From Kribbella antibiotica (GTDB lineage: Bacteria > Actinomycetota > Actinomycetes > Propionibacteriales > Kribbellaceae), in assembly GCF_004349055.1 (NCBI RefSeq), contig NZ_SMKX01000013.1, forward strand, positions 1 through 64,000: a stretch of 64,000 nt of DNA, written 5' to 3'. Below, piece after piece: positions 34,510 to 42,830 of the stretch. Both the position numbers and the translations under genes were made by a program. Positions within the stretch are counted from its first letter, which is position 1; the number at the start of each line of letters is the position of its first letter. The notes beneath the pieces were generated by a model, which was not told where the DNA came from, searched no databases, and was given only the letters and a program-made list of their open reading frames with translations.

Positions 34510-36243
34510 TCACGCTCGCTCATGGACCAGGTACTGCACCAACTCCGCCACCGTCGGGCGCTCCAGAACCACCCGCACCGGCACCCGGACCCCCAACCGT
34601 TCCCGCAAGGCCGCGGCCAACCGCACCGCCACCATGGAATGCCCACCCAGCGAGAAAAAGTCCCCCTCCACCTGCCCGAAGGCCTCCGCCCACAGTTGGG
34701 CGACGATCCGCTCCACCAGCAGCTCCCGGCCAAGCTCCGTCGTCGGATTGGTGGCGTCGTCCAGCTCAGCCGTCAGCGTCGTCCACAGCTGCTCAATGCG
34801 ATGCCTGGACTGCTGCTGCGCCGCTTCGGCCACCAAGGTGCCCTGCCGAGCCGTCAGCAACGTCAGCGTCAACAGCTCACCGCCCAACCGCCCCAGTACG
34901 GCGGACTGCCGCTGCGTCGGCGTGGGGTGTGCGTGACACGTCACAGCAAACCGATGGACCTGGACAGCGAGGTACGAGTCGCCAACCGGTTCAGCAGGCA
35001 CGGCTGTGGGCTGGTTGGACTGCTGCGACCAGCGGTCCATCATCGTGTCCACACCACCGGCGATGCGGAGGGCCCGTGCGTCGCGGAGGTAGCGCTCGGC
35101 CGGGTGCGCCGGAACGCCCCGGGCTGCCTTGCTGCGCGAGGTCTCGTAGCCTTCCCCGCCAAGGACGGACACCGCGCGGTCGATGGCGCGCCAGGCAGCC
35201 AGCGAGGTGATGTTCTTGGCCGCGGCGAGGTCGTGCTCGGTGTTGGTGCCGAGGACGCACCACAACTGGACGGTTTCGATCGTGTACACCTCGGCCGCGA
35301 TCTCTCCCGCCGTCCGCTGGATCTCCTCGTACGATCCGAGGCCTCGCCCGTCGATCGTGCGCCGCCCGGCGAACTCCTGCACCCACTCCAGGGCCAGCCG
35401 CGCGATCGCCAGCGCCGGCGGCCCGATCACCAGGTGCCGGCCCAAGGCGGCACGCAGTCCCAAATCACTGTGTACGCCGGGCTCGGGCCGCATCCGCCAG
35501 TCGTCCGACTCCGGCATCAGCTGGTCGGCGGGCACCCACACATCGGTCAGCCGCAGCATGCCGAACGGCGCACCGCGCAGTCCCATGAACTCGTGCCGCG
35601 CCACCACCTCGAACCCCGGACTGCTGGTGTCCACGAAGAACAGCCGCACCGAGCCGTCGGCCAGCGTCGCGGACACATCCAGGAAGTCGGCCACTGCGCC
35701 GTTGCCGATGAACAGCTTCTCCCCCGTCAGCAGATAGCCACCATCAGCCGGTACTGCGCGCGTCTGCCGGCTCTGGTTCGCGGCCCCAGCCGGCTCCGCG
35801 TCGGCGGCGGCCGAAATGATGCCCGCAGCAACCTTCGCCGCGATGACTGTCCGCAGCGGCCCGTCCGCCAGCGCTGGAAGGTAGACCGACGAGCCGAACC
35901 CGTTCTGGATCGACAGCACGAACGCCACCGCCACGGATCGCAGCGCCGCTGCCTCCACCACCCGGCAGGCGCCGTACCAGGACACCCCCAGCCCGCCGAG
36001 CTCAGGATCAACCATCAGCCGGAGCAATCCGGCGCCCTGCAGCTTCTCCAGCAACCCGTCAGGCAGCCGCCCACTCGACTCAACCTCTTCGGCGTCGAGG
36101 TGGTCGTCCAGCAGTGCCGTCAGCACGGCCACCGCGTCGGCGCCGGAGGCATCCGGCTCAGGGAACGGTGTCAGCAGCTCCCACCTGATCCGTCCCGCGT
36201 ACAGCTCCTGCAACACGTTCGGCGAGGTTTCGGAGGAATTCAT
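34510..36243 (-). CDS. Acyl-CoA dehydrogenase-fold protein fused to a carrier domain
   Basis: 577 residues. Residues 20-400 have the acyl-CoA dehydrogenase layout (GLLRLMVDPELGGLGVSW, LTGEKLFIGNGAVADFL, GGEGYETSR). Residues 500-577 are a peptidyl/acyl carrier protein with the phosphopantetheine site FFSLGGHSMVAVRL. Stand-alone relatives oxidise proline tethered to a carrier to pyrroline or pyrrole (PltE, RedW, AnaB). Here the carrier is covalently attached. Where medium-chain enzymes have the catalytic YEGT, this protein reads RIAGGV, and I see no Glu at the alternative isovaleryl-CoA-dehydrogenase position, so chemistry may differ. The start at ATG 36243 lies 86 bp inside the PKS gene and has GGGAG upstream. 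Confidence 0.82.
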   Translation of the reverse strand: MNSSETSPNVLQELYAGRIRWELLTPFPEPDASGADAVAVLTALLDDHLDAEEVESSGRLPDGLLEKLQGAGLLRLMVDPELGGLGVSWYGACRVVEAAALRSVAVAFVLSIQNGFGSSVYLPALADGPLRTVIAAKVAAGIISAAADAEPAGAANQSRQTRAVPADGGYLLTGEKLFIGNGAVADFLDVSATLADGSVRLFFVDTSSPGFEVVARHEFMGLRGAPFGMLRLTDVWVPADQLMPESDDWRMRPEPGVHSDLGLRAALGRHLVIGPPALAIARLALEWVQEFAGRRTIDGRGLGSYEEIQRTAGEIAAEVYTIETVQLWCVLGTNTEHDLAAAKNITSLAAWRAIDRAVSVLGGEGYETSRSKAARGVPAHPAERYLRDARALRIAGGVDTMMDRWSQQSNQPTAVPAEPVGDSYLAVQVHRFAVTCHAHPTPTQRQSAVLGRLGGELLTLTLLTARQGTLVAEAAQQQSRHRIEQLWTTLTAELDDATNPTTELGRELLVERIVAQLWAEAFGQVEGDFFSLGGHSMVAVRLAAALRERLGVRVPVRVVLERPTVAELVQYLVHERA

Positions 36244-39200
36244 GCGTCCGCTCCCGGAAGTAGAAGTGATCGCCTGCGAAGACTTGCGTTTCCATCGGCC
36301 TGCTCGTGTACGCGCGCCACTCGTCGAGGTACGGCGTCACGTCGTCGTCCGTGCTGCCACCGAACACCGTGACCGGGCAGTCCAGTGGTGCCGCGTCCTG
36401 GGACCGGTAGTTCGCGACCAGCGTCAGGTCGGCCCGCAGTACCGGCAGCATCAGGTCGAGCATCTCCGGGTTGGCGGTGAGCTCACCCGGCAGCCGGCCG
36501 TACCGTTCTTCGATCGCCTCGATCAGGTCGGCGTTCTCCAGTTCGTGGAAACCGTCGCTGAGCCGATCCACCTGCGGTGCCCGCGCCGCCGAGACGTACA
36601 GCGCCGCCGGACCGGGCCGCGCGGCATCCCGCAACGCCCGTGCGACCTCGTACGCCACCAGTGCACCGAGGCTGTGCCCGAAGAACACAAACGGCTGCTC
36701 CAGCTCTACCTCAGCCAGGAAGTCCACAACCAACGCATCCATCGACGTGTACGGCGTCTCGCCCATCCGGCTGCCTCGTCCGGGCAACTGCACCGCCCAC
36801 AGCTCGGTGTCCTGCAACCGGTCTGCCCAGCCGAGGTACTCCCCCGGCGAACCACCACTGTGTGGGAAGCAGTACATCCGCACCGGCGCCTCGGGCCGCG
36901 TCCGCCGTCGCAACAGCCACTGTTTGGCAGCCACCACCGGTACGGCGACTTCGGCCGCCAACTGGCCGACTGTTGGAGCCAGAAAGAACGACCGCGGCGT
37001 CAACTCGCTGCTGACTTGTCCACGCACCGCAGCAAGAATCCGGGACGCGATCAGTGAGTCGCCGCCCAGCTCGAAGAAGTTGTCGTTGACGCTGACCGCA
37101 GGCAGCCCCAGCGCTTCGGCAAACGCTGTTGCCAGTACCCGTTCCGTTGCAGTCATCGGCACCGCATCCGGTGTGGCTGGTTCGGCGGGAGGCTGTTCGC
37201 TCTCCTCGTCGAGGCGGAACCGCGTGCGCTGGAACGGATAGCTCGGCAGCTCGACCTTCCGGCGTTCACGACCCTCATGTAGTGCAGCCCAGTCGAGGTC
37301 CACGCCAGAGACCCACAGCCGCCCCGCACCGCGAAGCATGCTGACGTTGCCGCCGTCACGATCCGGTACGCCGCCTGCCGCGAGACTCTGGGCAATCGGA
37401 CGCTGCGGGTCGCAGTCGGGGTGCCGTCGCGCCAGTGTGCTGAGCGTCTGACCGGGGCCGACCTCCAGCAGCGCATGGTTGCCATTGGCAAGCACTGTCG
37501 ACAAAGCGTCCGCAAAGCGCACGGTCTGGCGTAGATGCGCAGTCCACGACGTCACGTCCTGGACGTCTGCGACTGTGGTGACCAGTCCGGTGCGGTCCGA
37601 CACCCAGGGGATGGCCGGTGGTCGTCGCGGCACACTCTCCACCACAGCGGCGTACTCCGGCAGCACTGCGTCGACGAATGTCGAGTGAGCGGCCGCGGAG
37701 ATTCGTAGGGGCCGAACGTCCACGTCCTGGGCTTCCAGCACCTTCTGAAGCTGCTGCACTTCATCAGCCGGCCCACTGACCACGCACTGATCCGGACTGT
37801 TCACTGCCGCCAGCACGACGTCCCCAACGAGCAGCGGTTCGAGCTCTGTCGGTGTGAGCGGTACGGCGAGCATCGCGCCCGCCGGTAGTCCGTCCAACAA
37901 GCGCCCTCGCGCCAGAACCAACCGCATCGCATCCGCTGGTGCCAGTACGCCGGCGGCCGTGGCCGCAGCATAGGCGCCAAGGCTGTGTCCGAGGACTGCC
38001 TCGGGAGTCACCCCGCGCGACCGCCATAGCTCAGTCAACGCATGCTGCACCGCAAACAACACCGGCTGGCACACCTGCATCGTGTCCAACTGCCGTTGGG
38101 CCCAGTCCGCGTCGTCGGGGTAGAGCACCTTCCGCAGGTCGAACCCGGCCCAGTCACAAGCGCCGTCGATCGCCGAACGGAACGCTGGCTCGTCCCGGTA
38201 CAGGTCGGACCCCATCCCCAGGTACTGCCCACCCTGCCCGGGGAAGAGGAACGCGACTGTCCGCCCCTCCATGGCTCGACCGCTCACCACATCCGCCTCG
38301 CCCTGCCCGGACGCAACGATCGCAGTGCGTTCCACGAACGCCTGCCTGCCGGTCTGCAAGGTCCACGCGACATCGGCAAGGGAACCGCAGTGCTCGCGCA
38401 GTCGGTCGGTGGCCGTGGCCAGCGCGGCAGCGTTCCGCGCTGACACCGGTAGCAGTTGCGGCCGGCTGTCGCCGGCTGACGCAGCGCGCCGGGGCGCCTC
38501 TTCGACGATCACGTGTGCGTTCGTCCCACCGAGACCCAGCGAGTTCACTGCGGCTCGGCGTGGAGTATCGCGAGCTGGCCAGGGCAATGGCTCGGCACTG
38601 ATAGTGAAAGGGCTCTCAGCGAGTATCAGGTCGGGATGTGGCTCCCGGAAGTTGTGTGTGCCTGGAATGACGCCGTTCTGGAGCGCAAGGACCGCAGTGA
38701 TCAGGCCCGTCACACCGGCGGCCGCATCGGTGTGACCGACGGACGCCTTCACCGAGCTCAGCCTGCAGAAGCCCTTGTCGGCTGTCCCCAGCGCAAACGC
38801 CTTGGCCAGCGCACGCACCTCGATCGGGTCGCCGGCTTCGGTGCCGGTGCCGTGCGCCTCGACGTACTCGATGGTGCGGGGATCCACCCCCGCTACGAGG
38901 TGCGCCGTACGGATCGCGTCGATCTGTCCGGCGACACCGGGAGCGAAGAAGCCGACCTTGCGGGAGCCGTCGTTGGTGACCGCCGATCCGCGGATCACCG
39001 CCAACACCCGGTCCCCGTCGGCCAGTGCGTCGTCCAGTCGGCGCAGGACCACGATGCCGGCCGCATCACCCGCCACGGTGCCGTTCGCGGCGGCATCGAA
39101 GGACCGGCACCGTGCGTCCAGCGACAGCACATCCTCGTCGCCCTCGGCAGCGTCTGGGGCCGGCATGTGGATCGTCACGCCACCCGCCAGGGCCATATCG

Positions 39201-39751
39201 CAATCGCCCGACAGCAATGCCTGGCCGGCCAGATGCACTGCGACCAGCGAGGTGGAGCATGCGGTCTGGATCGACACTGCCGGCCCACGCAGGCCGAGCT
39301 TGTAGGCAACCCGACCGGTCAGAAAGTCCGACCCGTAGCCGTTGCGCAGCTCCCAGGTCGAGCTACCGGGGAACCGGCCTCGGTGGGCCTGTAGCGCAGC
39401 CGGGTGATCAGTCAGCCCGCACCCGCCGTACACACCGATCGAGCCGTCGAACCGCGACGGGTCGTAGCCCGCGTTCTCGAGCGCTGTCCACGCACACTCG
39501 AGGAACACCCGGTGCTGCGGGTCGAGGATCGTCGCCTCGCGCGGAGAGAACCCGAAGAACCCCGCATCGAACCGGTCCGCATCCGGTACGACGCCATAGC
39601 CGTGCACCCGTCCGTCCGCAGCGGCGGGTGCGCGGGTGATCTGGTCGCTTCCGGACAGCAGGTTCGCCCACAGCTCCTGGATGTCGTGAGCCCCAGGAAA
39701 GCGGCCGGCCATCCCGACAATCGCCAGCGCTGCATCGAGATCGTCGGTCAT
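36158..39751 (-). CDS. Type I polyketide synthase module KS-AT-ACP-TE
   Basis: 1197 residues, one complete extension and release module without reductive domains. KS about 8-425: TACSTSLVAVH (Cys), EAHGTGT and KASVGHTDAAAG (His residues). AT about 495-800: VLGHSLGAYAAA (Ser); the substrate-specificity position reads SAAAHSTF, neither the HAFH of malonyl nor the YASH of methylmalonyl enzymes. ACP about 880-950: FFELGGDSLIASRIL. TE about 970-1180: FFGHSLGALVAYE with a late AGDHFYF His, a type II-like thioesterase fold. The start overlaps the C-PCP stop by ATGA. It would add one C2 unit to the peptidyl starter and release it as a beta-keto acid or by cyclisation. Confidence 0.92.
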   Translation of the reverse strand: MTDDLDAALAIVGMAGRFPGAHDIQELWANLLSGSDQITRAPAAADGRVHGYGVVPDADRFDAGFFGFSPREATILDPQHRVFLECAWTALENAGYDPSRFDGSIGVYGGCGLTDHPAALQAHRGRFPGSSTWELRNGYGSDFLTGRVAYKLGLRGPAVSIQTACSTSLVAVHLAGQALLSGDCDMALAGGVTIHMPAPDAAEGDEDVLSLDARCRSFDAAANGTVAGDAAGIVVLRRLDDALADGDRVLAVIRGSAVTNDGSRKVGFFAPGVAGQIDAIRTAHLVAGVDPRTIEYVEAHGTGTEAGDPIEVRALAKAFALGTADKGFCRLSSVKASVGHTDAAAGVTGLITAVLALQNGVIPGTHNFREPHPDLILAESPFTISAEPLPWPARDTPRRAAVNSLGLGGTNAHVIVEEAPRRAASAGDSRPQLLPVSARNAAALATATDRLREHCGSLADVAWTLQTGRQAFVERTAIVASGQGEADVVSGRAMEGRTVAFLFPGQGGQYLGMGSDLYRDEPAFRSAIDGACDWAGFDLRKVLYPDDADWAQRQLDTMQVCQPVLFAVQHALTELWRSRGVTPEAVLGHSLGAYAAATAAGVLAPADAMRLVLARGRLLDGLPAGAMLAVPLTPTELEPLLVGDVVLAAVNSPDQCVVSGPADEVQQLQKVLEAQDVDVRPLRISAAAHSTFVDAVLPEYAAVVESVPRRPPAIPWVSDRTGLVTTVADVQDVTSWTAHLRQTVRFADALSTVLANGNHALLEVGPGQTLSTLARRHPDCDPQRPIAQSLAAGGVPDRDGGNVSMLRGAGRLWVSGVDLDWAALHEGRERRKVELPSYPFQRTRFRLDEESEQPPAEPATPDAVPMTATERVLATAFAEALGLPAVSVNDNFFELGGDSLIASRILAAVRGQVSSELTPRSFFLAPTVGQLAAEVAVPVVAAKQWLLRRRTRPEAPVRMYCFPHSGGSPGEYLGWADRLQDTELWAVQLPGRGSRMGETPYTSMDALVVDFLAEVELEQPFVFFGHSLGALVAYEVARALRDAARPGPAALYVSAARAPQVDRLSDGFHELENADLIEAIEERYGRLPGELTANPEMLDLMLPVLRADLTLVANYRSQDAAPLDCPVTVFGGSTDDDVTPYLDEWRAYTSRPMETQVFAGDHFYFRERTHEFLRNLAERVAGAVRGTDQVGAADTVP

Positions 39752-41337
39752 GTCGCATCCGGACGAGCAGTACGCCGACGCTGCCGCAGCCGGTCGCGTC
39801 CAGCCAGCAATCGCTCGGTCGATGGCTCCGCAGTGCTCTCGCCGCCGCCCAGGAACCGAGCCAGCGTCGCAACGGTCGGGTACTCGAGCAGAGCCACCAG
39901 AGGCGGCGTGGTGCCGGTGATCTCGCGCAGCCGGGACTGCGTCGCCAGTAACGTGAACGACGTACCGCCGAGGTCGAAGAAGTTGTCGTGCAGACCCACC
40001 TCGGTCCGCTCGAGGACCTCCTGCCAGATCCGGATCACCTGCTGCTCCAGCTCCGGCTGCCCACTCGCCATTGCCGGGGCAGGCTGCGCAGCAACCGCTA
40101 CGGGCTCTCGCTGAGTCACCAGCACCGGAAGTGGCTGTTCCGGGTCAGCTGCGCCGGCCACCAGCAACTGCTGCAACTGGTCGGCCAGTGCGGCGATCGT
40201 GCTCTCGGCGAAGAGGTCGGTCCGATAGGTGAAAGTCAGCCGGAAGTCGTCGCTGCCCGGCTGAGCGCGGAAGATCGTCAGGTCGAGATCGACCTTCGCG
40301 TCTTCCGGCGGACACTCGATCGCTGTCGCCGTCAGCCCTTCCAGCCGCGGAGTCACGATCGGCGCCGCCTCGAACGAGAAGTACGCCTGTACCAGCGGCG
40401 CATGCCCGGGATCGCGTTCTGGCGCCAGCTCCGCGACGATCCGGTCGAACGGCACGTCGGCGTGCTCCAGAAGATCCAGCAGACTCCCCTGAACCCGCTG
40501 GCACAGCTCACCGAAGGCGGGCTCCCCCGACGTGTCGCCCAGCACCGGAAGCGCATTCACGAAGAACCCGATCGCCGACTCCAGCTCAGCGCGGTCCCGC
40601 CTGCTGACCGGCACCCCAACCAGCACCTGCTCTTGGCCAGACAGCTGCGACAGCAGTGCGGTGTACGCCGACAGCACCACCACCAGCGGAGTGACGCGAA
40701 GCTCTCGTGCTCGCTGCAGCACCGGTGTCATCACCGCAGCAGGCATGACGTGGACATGGTTCGCACCCTGCGATGTGGCTACCCGCGGCCGCGGGTAGTC
40801 GGTCGGCAACCGCAGCACCGTGGGCACACCGGCCAGCTGCGACGCCCACCACTTCGCATCCTCGTCGGCCTCGGTGCGCTCGACGGCAGGGAGTGGACTG
40901 GCAGGCAATCCCGCGTACCCATCGCCGAGCTCGTCGAAGAACACCTGCAGCGACGGACCGTCCGTAATGAGCTGATGCATCACCACGGCCAGGATGTGCG
41001 AGGTCGGTGTCAGTTCGATGAGCCGGGTCCGCAGGAGCGGCCCGTTGACCAGATCGAACGGCTCACCGGCCCAGCGTCGTACCAGCTCCAGTGCGGCAGT
41101 CTCGTCGGCCTGCGTGATCGGCAGCTCGACCGCTGCGGTGCCGACACGTTCTTCCGCCCCGGGGAACGTGGTGCGCAGCGCTTCATGCCGGCTGACGATC
41201 CGATCGATCGCTGCCTTCAGCCGTACCACATCCAGCGGTCCCTCGAAGCGGGCCGCGACCGGCACGTTGTTCATCCCGGTGCAGGGGTACAGCTGCTCGA
41301 CGACGTACAAGGCGCGCTGGAATGGCGAGAGAGACAT
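39748..41337 (-). CDS. NRPS condensation-PCP didomain
   Basis: 529 residues. The condensation domain (about 1-425) has FQRALYVVEQ at its start. Its active site reads VMHQLITDG, so the first His of HHxxxDG is Met while the catalytic second His and the Asp remain. VGVPVSRRDRAELESAIGFFVN is core C5. The PCP (about 445-515) has DNFFDLGGTSFTLLA with Ser as the pantetheine site. There is no adenylation domain; this is supplied by the free A protein whose stop shares a base with this start (TGATG). It would join an upstream acyl or aminoacyl carrier to the amino acid loaded by that protein, then pass the product to the PKS encoded next. Confidence 0.9.
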   Translation of the reverse strand: MSLSPFQRALYVVEQLYPCTGMNNVPVAARFEGPLDVVRLKAAIDRIVSRHEALRTTFPGAEERVGTAAVELPITQADETAALELVRRWAGEPFDLVNGPLLRTRLIELTPTSHILAVVMHQLITDGPSLQVFFDELGDGYAGLPASPLPAVERTEADEDAKWWASQLAGVPTVLRLPTDYPRPRVATSQGANHVHVMPAAVMTPVLQRARELRVTPLVVVLSAYTALLSQLSGQEQVLVGVPVSRRDRAELESAIGFFVNALPVLGDTSGEPAFGELCQRVQGSLLDLLEHADVPFDRIVAELAPERDPGHAPLVQAYFSFEAAPIVTPRLEGLTATAIECPPEDAKVDLDLTIFRAQPGSDDFRLTFTYRTDLFAESTIAALADQLQQLLVAGAADPEQPLPVLVTQREPVAVAAQPAPAMASGQPELEQQVIRIWQEVLERTEVGLHDNFFDLGGTSFTLLATQSRLREITGTTPPLVALLEYPTVATLARFLGGGESTAEPSTERLLAGRDRLRQRRRTARPDAT

Positions 41338-42830
41338 CAGACGCTCCTCAGGGCGAGCCGGTCGATCTTGCCGCTGGCGGTCCGGGGCAAGGACGCCACG
41401 ACCTCGATCCCGGTCGGCACCATGTAGGCAGGCAGCCGTTCGCGCAGCGTTGCCAGCAGGGCAGCTGGCAGGTCGTCATCGGCGAGCGCCTTCGGCACGA
41501 CGTACGCCCGCAGGTACCGTTCCTCAGCCGTCGCCCCAGCCACCGACACCACCGCCTGGGCAACCGCCGGGTCCGAGTTCAGCACGGTCTCGATCTCCCC
41601 CAACTCGATCCGGAACCCACGCACCTTCACCTGGGTGTCCTGACGGCCGAGGAACTCCAGCAGCCCGTCCGACCGCACCCGCCCCAGATCACCGGTCCGG
41701 TACGCCGGTTCCCCCGGGTGCTGCGGATCCGGAACGTAGCTCTGGGCCGTCCGCTCGGGTAGCCCGAGATAACCCGGCCCCACCGCCGCCCCGGCAACCC
41801 ACAGCTCGCCGATCTCACCATCCGGCACCGGACGGCCGTCGTCGTCGCACACCAGCACGCGGGTGTCCCGGATCGGCGCACCGATCGACGGCAGGTCGTC
41901 CCAGCTCGAAACATCGGCCGGCAGCTCGTACGACGTCGACACGTGGGACTCCGTAGTCCCCCACTGGTTCACGAGCCGGCAGTCAGGCAGCCGGGTGAAC
42001 AGCGCACGGATCCGGTCGCTGGCCTGGACCTGCTCACCAGCGGTGAGGATCTCCCGCAACGGATGCGTTGCCGGGCTCACGTCCTCGACGAACAGGGCCA
42101 GCGACTGGATCATCACGAACGGCACGAAGATCCGGTTGACCCGCTCGCTCTCGATCAGGTCCCACAGCTCCTGGGGGTCGAGTCGTTCGTCCTCGGTGCA
42201 GCAGACGACCGTCCCGCCCTCGCCCAGCGTCGTCAGGACTTCCTGGTAGATGATGTCGAACGACGACGGCGCGAACTGCAGCGTGCGATCGCCCGCTCCG
42301 CAGCTGGACGTGTCGCTCTGCCAGGCGATCAGGTTGGCCAGGTTGTGATGGGCGTACCGAACGCCCTTCGGCCGACCCGTCGAGCCCGATGTGTACACGA
42401 CGTACGCGAGCTCAGCCTCGGTCTCCTGGGCAGGCACCGACTCATCCACTGCCCACACCATCAAGCCGTCGCGCGCAACGGCGCTGAAACCGCCCAGCCG
42501 GGCGAGGGGTGCCTCGTGCCCGATCGCCACGCGCACCCCGGCATCCGCGCACATGAACCGCAACCGCTCGACCGGGTAACCAACGTCCAGCGGTACTGCG
42601 GCGCACTCGGCGCGAAGCAGTCCAACCACGGCGACAACCAGGTCGATCGACCGCTCCAAGTGGACTCCGGCGGTCGTAGCGCCGAGCGAACGCGCATGGT
42701 CGGCGACGCGGCCGGCCCGCTCCCACAGCTCGCGGTAGCTGATGGTCTCGCCCTGGAACGTCACCGCGACCGCATCCGGCCTCTGGGAGACCTGGTTGGC
42801 TACGGCCTCCAGCTCAGCAACAACGGTCAC
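41337..42830 (-). CDS. Free-standing NRPS adenylation domain, proline-type
   Basis: 497 residues. Core A3 YTSGSTGRPKG, A5 NQWGTTESHV, A7 YRTGDLGR, A8 RGFRIELGEIE and A10 TASGKIDRL are intact. Manual reading of the binding-pocket positions gives about D-I-Q-F-L-A-Q-V-S-K, from FDIIYQE, ILTAGE and VNQWGTTESHVS. This is close to the D-V-Q-x-I-A-H-V-V-K pattern of proline-activating domains, so proline or a related cyclic amino acid is my inference. GTG 42830 is preferred (GTGA overlap with the preceding stop and a GAGGGG spaced correctly); GTG 42839 is possible. It has no carrier domain and must load the PCP of the C-PCP or ACAD-PCP protein. Confidence 0.87.
   Translation of the reverse strand: MTVVAELEAVANQVSQRPDAVAVTFQGETISYRELWERAGRVADHARSLGATTAGVHLERSIDLVVAVVGLLRAECAAVPLDVGYPVERLRFMCADAGVRVAIGHEAPLARLGGFSAVARDGLMVWAVDESVPAQETEAELAYVVYTSGSTGRPKGVRYAHHNLANLIAWQSDTSSCGAGDRTLQFAPSSFDIIYQEVLTTLGEGGTVVCCTEDERLDPQELWDLIESERVNRIFVPFVMIQSLALFVEDVSPATHPLREILTAGEQVQASDRIRALFTRLPDCRLVNQWGTTESHVSTSYELPADVSSWDDLPSIGAPIRDTRVLVCDDDGRPVPDGEIGELWVAGAAVGPGYLGLPERTAQSYVPDPQHPGEPAYRTGDLGRVRSDGLLEFLGRQDTQVKVRGFRIELGEIETVLNSDPAVAQAVVSVAGATAEERYLRAYVVPKALADDDLPAALLATLRERLPAYMVPTGIEVVASLPRTASGKIDRLALRSV

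Noticed and set aside
33123-36372. Two long plus-strand frames (695 and 692 codons) across the flavoprotein and ACAD genes
   Set aside because: Both are antisense to clear enzyme families and show low-complexity Arg/Pro/Gln composition and no ribosome binding sites.
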